Shown here: piece by piece, positions 9,511 through 12,500 of the stretch
Position numbering within the stretch: the stretch's first letter is position 1
Layout of the letters: every line of letters starts with the position of its first letter
Source of the DNA: Stramonita haemastoma
Lineage: Eukaryota > Mollusca > Gastropoda > Neogastropoda > Muricidae
Direction of reading: 5' to 3'
Length of the DNA stretch: 12,500 nucleotides
NCBI GenBank assembly: GCA_030674155.1
Contig: CM060325.1
Span: 22,920,210-22,932,709, forward strand
Program-made: the position numbers and the translations under genes
Notes under the pieces: model-generated
Database searches by the model: none
What the model was told of the DNA's origin: nothing
Seen by the model: only the letters and a program-made list of their open reading frames with translations

Positions 9511-10409
9511 ACTCCCTTATTAGCTCCCTTACTGCTATTTTTTGTAGACATAGAGTTTAAATTTCCCAATGTTATTGAAACAGGTAAATGAGTGGACTCA
9601 ACTCTACTTATTATTTCAAAGGAGGAAATAAGGTTATGTTCAAGTAAATCATTAGATACAACAAAGTAGTCAATAACGCTTCCCCCTGTCTGACAAATAT
9701 ATGTCAAACTATCATCAAACCCTTTATCACTCAACCCGTTTACAATAGAACACTGGAACATACTACAAAGGTCAATAAGCTGGGAACCAAATATATTTAC
9801 ATTAGTATCTTGGGACTGTCTTGACATGAAAACATCTTCTTGGCTAATTGGATCCAAGTCCACTTCGAGCAGACCATTTAGACTGGCTGTTCGTGCATTT
9901 AAGTCACCACAAATAACCAAGTCAAAATTATCAAATCTTTCAAAAAGGGTACTGATGCAGCTTTCTAGAGGTTCAATTCCATATCCATTATGAAGCAAGT
10001 TGTAGACATTAGAATCACTAGGTGGAACATATGTACCAATGTAAAACATATCTTTTTGTAGACCTAGCAGTGATTTATCTAATCGTAAACAAATTAAATT
10101 ATCATAATCCATATTAATAACACTGATCCAATCTTTTAACACACTCTTGTAGCCTACAACAACGCCTCCTGATTTCCGACCTCTTACAGTTAGTTTTTTG
10201 GCAAAGGAGGAAACAAAACAGTAGTCAGACATTTTATCAAATTGGAACTGAAAATCAATAAAAGTTTCAGTGAGACAAAAGATATCAAAAGATTTAAGAA
10301 AAGTGACAAAATCATTGCAATGGAGACGTTGCAGTAACCCTTCAACATTCCAAGCCCCTATCTTTAACCCACCACCACAATGTTGATCCTGTGAGGGCCG
10401 GCCAGACCC
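9462..10409 (-). CDS. LINE ORF2, AP-type endonuclease part
   Basis: This is the N-terminal half of ORF2, a target-nicking exonuclease/endonuclease/phosphatase-fold domain. In the frame open from 10409, signatures are KIGAWNVEG with the conserved Asn at 10349-10347, FCLTETFID with the catalytic Glu at 10268-10266, SGGVVVGY, FYIGTYVPP, LVICGDLNAR, then SVIDYFVVS and the final ESTHLPV. In most relatives the last motif is S-D-H; here it is S-T-H (9596-9588). The His is kept. The first ATG in frame is at 10232, which would delete the Asn and Glu, so the true start must be upstream without AUG or through ORF1. The frame runs to a stop at 9464-9462, but homology leaves it near 9506 for the RT frame; a loss of one G from a GGG run would explain the shift. 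Confidence 0.88.
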   Translation of the reverse strand, partial: GSGRPSQDQHCGGGLKIGAWNVEGLLQRLHCNDFVTFLKSFDIFCLTETFIDFQFQFDKMSDYCFVSSFAKKLTVRGRKSGGVVVGYKSVLKDWISVINMDYDNLICLRLDKSLLGLQKDMFYIGTYVPPSDSNVYNLLHNGYGIEPLESCISTLFERFDNFDLVICGDLNARTASLNGLLEVDLDPISQEDVFMSRQSQDTNVNIFGSQLIDLCSMFQCSIVNGLSDKGFDDSLTYICQTGGSVIDYFVVSNDLLEHNLISSFEIISRVESTHLPVSITLGNLNSMSTKNSSKGANKGVWKESCAGTKKKRESF

Positions 10410-10425
10410 CTATGTGTTTGAAGAG
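10395..10425 (-). other. ORF1/ORF2 junction: single in-frame TAG
   Basis: Reading the minus strand, ORF1 ends at TAG (10412-10410) and the endonuclease frame continues in the same phase: AAC ACA TAG GGG TCT GGC CGG CCC TCA is split only by that codon. No ATG overlaps or closely follows the stop. GGCCGGCC lies immediately downstream and could pair locally. UAG followed by G and a structured region is known at retroviral readthrough sites, but readthrough here is inference. Confidence 0.7.
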
Positions 10426-10439
10426 GGATGTCGTGGATG

Positions 10440-11870
10440 AGCTGAAGGCTTGTTCTGCTGTCCTGGACTCACAGGAGACTGGCTATGCTGCCCTGCACGA
10501 GCCGAAGGCTCGTTCCGCTGCCCTGCACGAGCCGAAGGCTCGTTCCGCTGCCCAGCACGAGCCGAAGGCTAGTTCCGCTGCCCTGCACGTTGTGAAGGCT
10601 CGTTCTGCTGCCCTGCACGTTGTGAAGGCTCGTTCTGCTGCCCCGCACGAGCCGAAGGCTTGTTGCGCTGCCCAGCACGTTCCGAAGGCTCGTTGCGCTG
10701 CCCTGCACGAGCCGAAGGCTCGTTGCGCTGCCCTGCACGAGCCAAAGGCTCGTTCTGCTGCCCAGCACGCTCCCAAGGCTCGTTGCGGTGCCCAGCACGT
10801 TCTGGAGGCTCGTTCTGCTGTTCTGTAGGAGTCGAAGGCTCGTTCGGCTGCTCTGTAGGGGTCGAAGGCTCGTTGTGCTGCCCTGCACGAGCCGAAGGCT
10901 GGTTCCACTGCTCCGCACGAACCGAAGGCTCGTACCGCTGTACCGCTGCCCCGCACGTTCCGTAGTTCCCCGCACGTTCCGTAGGCTGGTTCCACTGCTC
11001 CGCACGAACCGAAGGCTCGTACGGCTGCCCCGCACGTTCCGTAGGCTGGTTCGGCTGCTCCGCACGAACCAAAGGCTCGCACCGCTGCCCCGCACGTTCC
11101 GTAGGCTGGTTCGGCTGCTCCGCACGAACCAAAGGCTCGCACCGCTGCCCCGCACGTTCCGTAGGCTGGTTCGGCTGCTCCGCACGAACCAAAGGCTCGC
11201 ACCGCTGCCCCGCACGTTCCGTAGGCTGGTTCGGCTGCTCCGCTCGAACCAAAGGCTCGCACCGCTGCCCCGCACGTTCCGTAGGCTGGTTCGGCTGCTC
11301 CGCACGAACCAAAGGCTCGCACCGCTGCTCCGCACGTTCCGTAGGCTGGTTCGGCTGCTCCGCACGAACCAAAGGCTCGCACCGCTGCCCCGCACGTTCC
11401 GTAGGCTCGTTCCGCTGCCCAGCACGAGCCGAAGGCTGGTTCCGCTTCCCCGCACGTTCCGAAGGCTGGTTCCGCTGCCCCGCACGTTCCAAAGGCTGGT
11501 TCCGCTGCCCCGCACGTTCCGAAGGCTGGTTCCGCTGCCCAGCACGAGCTGAAGGCTGGTTCCGCTGCCCCGCACGTTCCGAAGGCTGGTTCCGCTGCCC
11601 CGCACGTTCCGAAGGCTGGTTCCGCTGCCCAGCACGAGCTGAAGGCTCGCCCCGCTGCCCTGGTTTTCCTGAAGTCCCGCCCTGCTGCCCTCCACGAGCT
11701 GAAGTCTCACCCTGCTGCCCTGGTCGTGTGGGATGCTCGCCTCGCTGCCCTGGCCGTACGGGGGGCACGCCTTGCTGCCGTGACTGCGCTGGAGGCTCGC
11801 CTTGCTGCTCCGGTCGTAGTCGAGGCTGGCCCGGTTGTTCTGGACGTACTGGAGTACGTGGGAGCAGCCC
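10440..11870. repeat. 30-bp coding minisatellite, roughly 45 units
   Basis: Units of 30 bases built on GAAGGCTCGTTCCGCTGCCC plus a variable 10-base end repeat from about 10440 to about 11870. The periodicity is visible as recurring GGCT and GCAC steps every 30 bases. Because the unit is a multiple of three and lacks stops, it encodes 10-residue repeats in ORF1 and leaves several other frames open on both strands. It is strikingly GC- and CpG-rich against the AT-rich LINE around it. Copies near 11650-11870 are the most diverged, central copies the most alike. Confidence 0.95.
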
Positions 11871-12500
11871 GCCCCACTCTCTGTATCTGCCATCTGTTAC
11901 CACTGTAGAGTAAAGCCTGTTGTCCTCCCAGTCCATCTCCATTTGCTGGTCCGCAGCTGGCCCGTCGTATGGAGACGTTGTCCTGTCCTTCCTAGGGCCT
12001 GAGCGGAAAGCTTTCCCCTTTGCTTCCTGTGGATGGTTCTCTTTCATCTCTTCTTCCTGGTAGCGTGAGGAAGGGGGCGGAAATCTTTCCTCCTTCCGTG
12101 GTGCGTATGTTCTGTCCCTAAGTTTTACAATTTCTCTTTTCTTCAGGTCGAAGGTGAAGATCCCTTCCTCTGTGTGAAGCTTATCAAATCTGAGGACTGC
12201 TCTCTGGTTGCTGTTCTTCATCTCCCTTTTGAGCCCCAGCAAACCTTTCTGTTTATTCCGTACTGCCTCCGATACATCTTCCCTCACAAAGATCGGAGGG
12301 TCACTTCCTTTTAAATAACCAGCTCGAGACATTACTAGGTTACGGTCCTTAAAAGACAGAAAATTGACAATTATCGCACTTTTGCCTAGAGGATGTGCTC
12401 GTTCTATCCCTACTTCTTTGGTAATTTTCATTTTGTTCTTTAACACATAGCGCACTTCTTCTTCACATTCTTCCCATGACTCTTTACCATTTTTCAAAAG
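10569..12500 (-). CDS. LINE ORF1: L1-ORF1-like RNA-binding domain with long repeat tail, partial
   Basis: The frame is open at the window edge, so the start and any coiled coil are missing. About 640 codons are visible. Residues of roughly 1-75 resemble the RRM-like domain of L1-type ORF1 proteins (GIERAHPLGKSAIIVNFLSF, then KDRNLVMSRAGYLKGSDPPIFVREDVSE in two blocks). Residues of roughly 76-130 look like the C-terminal domain (QRAVLRFDKLHTEEGIFTFD). Such proteins bind element RNA as chaperones in the ribonucleoprotein particle. A charged linker (about 131-215) leads to a tail of 10-residue repeats from about residue 217 to the end, for example RAGQRNQPSE and the paired form RAGQRCEPLV+RAEQPNQPTE. 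The tail is predicted to be disordered. The frame stops at TAG 10571-10569, where neighbouring units have GAG, so this is probably a nonsense mutation. Without it the frame would run to the TAG at 10412-10410. Confidence 0.8.
   Translation of the reverse strand, partial: LLKNGKESWEECEEEVRYVLKNKMKITKEVGIERAHPLGKSAIIVNFLSFKDRNLVMSRAGYLKGSDPPIFVREDVSEAVRNKQKGLLGLKREMKNSNQRAVLRFDKLHTEEGIFTFDLKKREIVKLRDRTYAPRKEERFPPPSSRYQEEEMKENHPQEAKGKAFRSGPRKDRTTSPYDGPAADQQMEMDWEDNRLYSTVVTDGRYREWGGLLPRTPVRPEQPGQPRLRPEQQGEPPAQSRQQGVPPVRPGQRGEHPTRPGQQGETSARGGQQGGTSGKPGQRGEPSARAGQRNQPSERAGQRNQPSERAGQRNQPSARAGQRNQPSERAGQRNQPLERAGQRNQPSERAGKRNQPSARAGQRNEPTERAGQRCEPLVRAEQPNQPTERAEQRCEPLVRAEQPNQPTERAGQRCEPLVRAEQPNQPTERAGQRCEPLVRAEQPNQPTERAGQRCEPLVRAEQPNQPTERAGQRCEPLVRAEQPNQPTERAGQPYEPSVRAEQWNQPTERAGNYGTCGAAVQRYEPSVRAEQWNQPSARAGQHNEPSTPTEQPNEPSTPTEQQNEPPERAGHRNEPWERAGQQNEPLARAGQRNEPSARAGQRNEPSERAGQRNKPSARAGQQNEPSQRAGQQNEPSQRAGQRN
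10981..11400. repeat. 60-bp higher-order units within the minisatellite, seven copies
   Basis: Seven consecutive 60-base blocks start at 10981, 11041, 11101, 11161, 11221, 11281 and 11341. The blocks at 11041, 11101, 11161 and 11341 are identical by eye. Those at 11221 and 11281 each differ by one base, and the one at 10981 by about five. Each block pairs two variant 30-mers and encodes 20 residues with one Cys. This pattern indicates recent expansion by unequal exchange or replication slippage. Confidence 0.95.

Larger units (their letters stand above)
6847..12500 (-). mobile_element. Second non-LTR retrotransposon (L1-type ORF1, GVKQGC-type RT), 5' end outside the window
   Basis: On the minus strand the order is ORF1 with an RNA-binding domain and repeat tail, ORF2 endonuclease, ORF2 reverse transcriptase, a 63-base 3' UTR and then (TG)n. 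It is clearly a different family from the plus-strand element: the RT core reads [10 protein letters not shown] rather than VPQGSVLGP, and ORF1 is RRM-like instead of esterase-like. It is better preserved. The disruptions seen are one frameshift near 9506 and one nonsense codon at 10571-10569. The RT style resembles I/Nimb-type and related invertebrate LINEs, but I do not see an RNase H domain and cannot fix the clade. The 5' UTR and the ORF1 start lie beyond base 12500. Confidence 0.88.

Noticed and set aside
9462..9519. Programmed frameshift between endonuclease and RT
   Set aside because: The overlap near 9506 lacks a convincing slippery heptamer. A one-base loss from GGG restores a continuous KGVWEGKLCWD reading, so a simple indel is the better explanation.
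10391..11552. Plus-strand open frames of about 145 and 254 codons over the minisatellite
   Set aside because: They are antisense shadows of the same repeat, with only repeat content and no start context or domain.
10440..11870. CRISPR-like array
   Set aside because: Repeats are directly adjacent with no unique spacers of constant length, and the context is a eukaryotic LINE ORF1. It is a coding minisatellite.
10469..11893. Long alternative open frames across the minisatellite on the minus strand (about 474 and 299 codons)
   Set aside because: They exist because a stop-free 30-bp unit leaves every phase open. Their repeats (for example SGTSLRNVRG, RAFGSCGAAE) have no unique domain, while the ORF1 frame joins a recognisable RNA-binding domain at one end and the endonuclease frame at the other.

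Overview
The window reads as eukaryotic, repeat-dominated DNA from a metazoan. The most likely source is a marine invertebrate, probably a mollusc or another lophotrochozoan. The reasons are two different non-LTR retrotransposons (LINEs) of types common in such genomes, very long TC, TCTG/TCCG and CA microsatellites, and AT-rich spacer DNA. No host gene, RNA gene or bacterial-type operon can be supported. The organism assignment is inference from repeat content only.

Layout. (1) Positions 1 to about 5018, plus strand: the 3' part of a CR1-like LINE. It holds the C-terminal end of an ORF1 with an SGNH-esterase-like domain (1-970, two frameshifts), a T/G-rich inter-ORF stretch (971-1549), and an ORF2 with AP-type endonuclease and reverse transcriptase domains (1550-4406, five frameshifts). 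A 3' UTR follows, carrying a TGTC/TC array, a terminal stem-loop (4934-4980), an AATAAA signal and a short (TTCGTA)n tail (4992-5018). (2) Positions 5019-6846: a spacer without a convincing gene. It has a compound TC/TCTG/TCCG array, a G-quadruplex-prone run next to a 12-bp hairpin, a paired TATA motif, a TC-rich tract, a 21-base C run and a long CA/CGCA array. (3) Positions 6847-12500, minus strand: a second, better preserved LINE of a different type, in convergent orientation. Its ORF2 (endonuclease 9505-10409, reverse transcriptase 6910-9510) is interrupted by one single-base frameshift. Its ORF1 (from beyond the window end at 12500 down to 10410) has an L1-ORF1-like RNA-binding domain followed by a very long tail encoded by a 30-bp minisatellite with 60-bp higher-order units.

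How the parts would work together. In each element ORF1 would supply an RNA-binding or accessory protein. ORF2 would supply the endonuclease that nicks the target and the reverse transcriptase that copies the element RNA from its 3' end. In the minus-strand element, ORF1 and ORF2 lie in one reading frame separated by a single TAG codon. No ATG precedes the endonuclease catalytic residues. That makes ORF2 expression by stop-codon readthrough, or by non-AUG initiation, a real question. This junction and the minisatellite-encoded ORF1 tail are the most unusual parts of the window.
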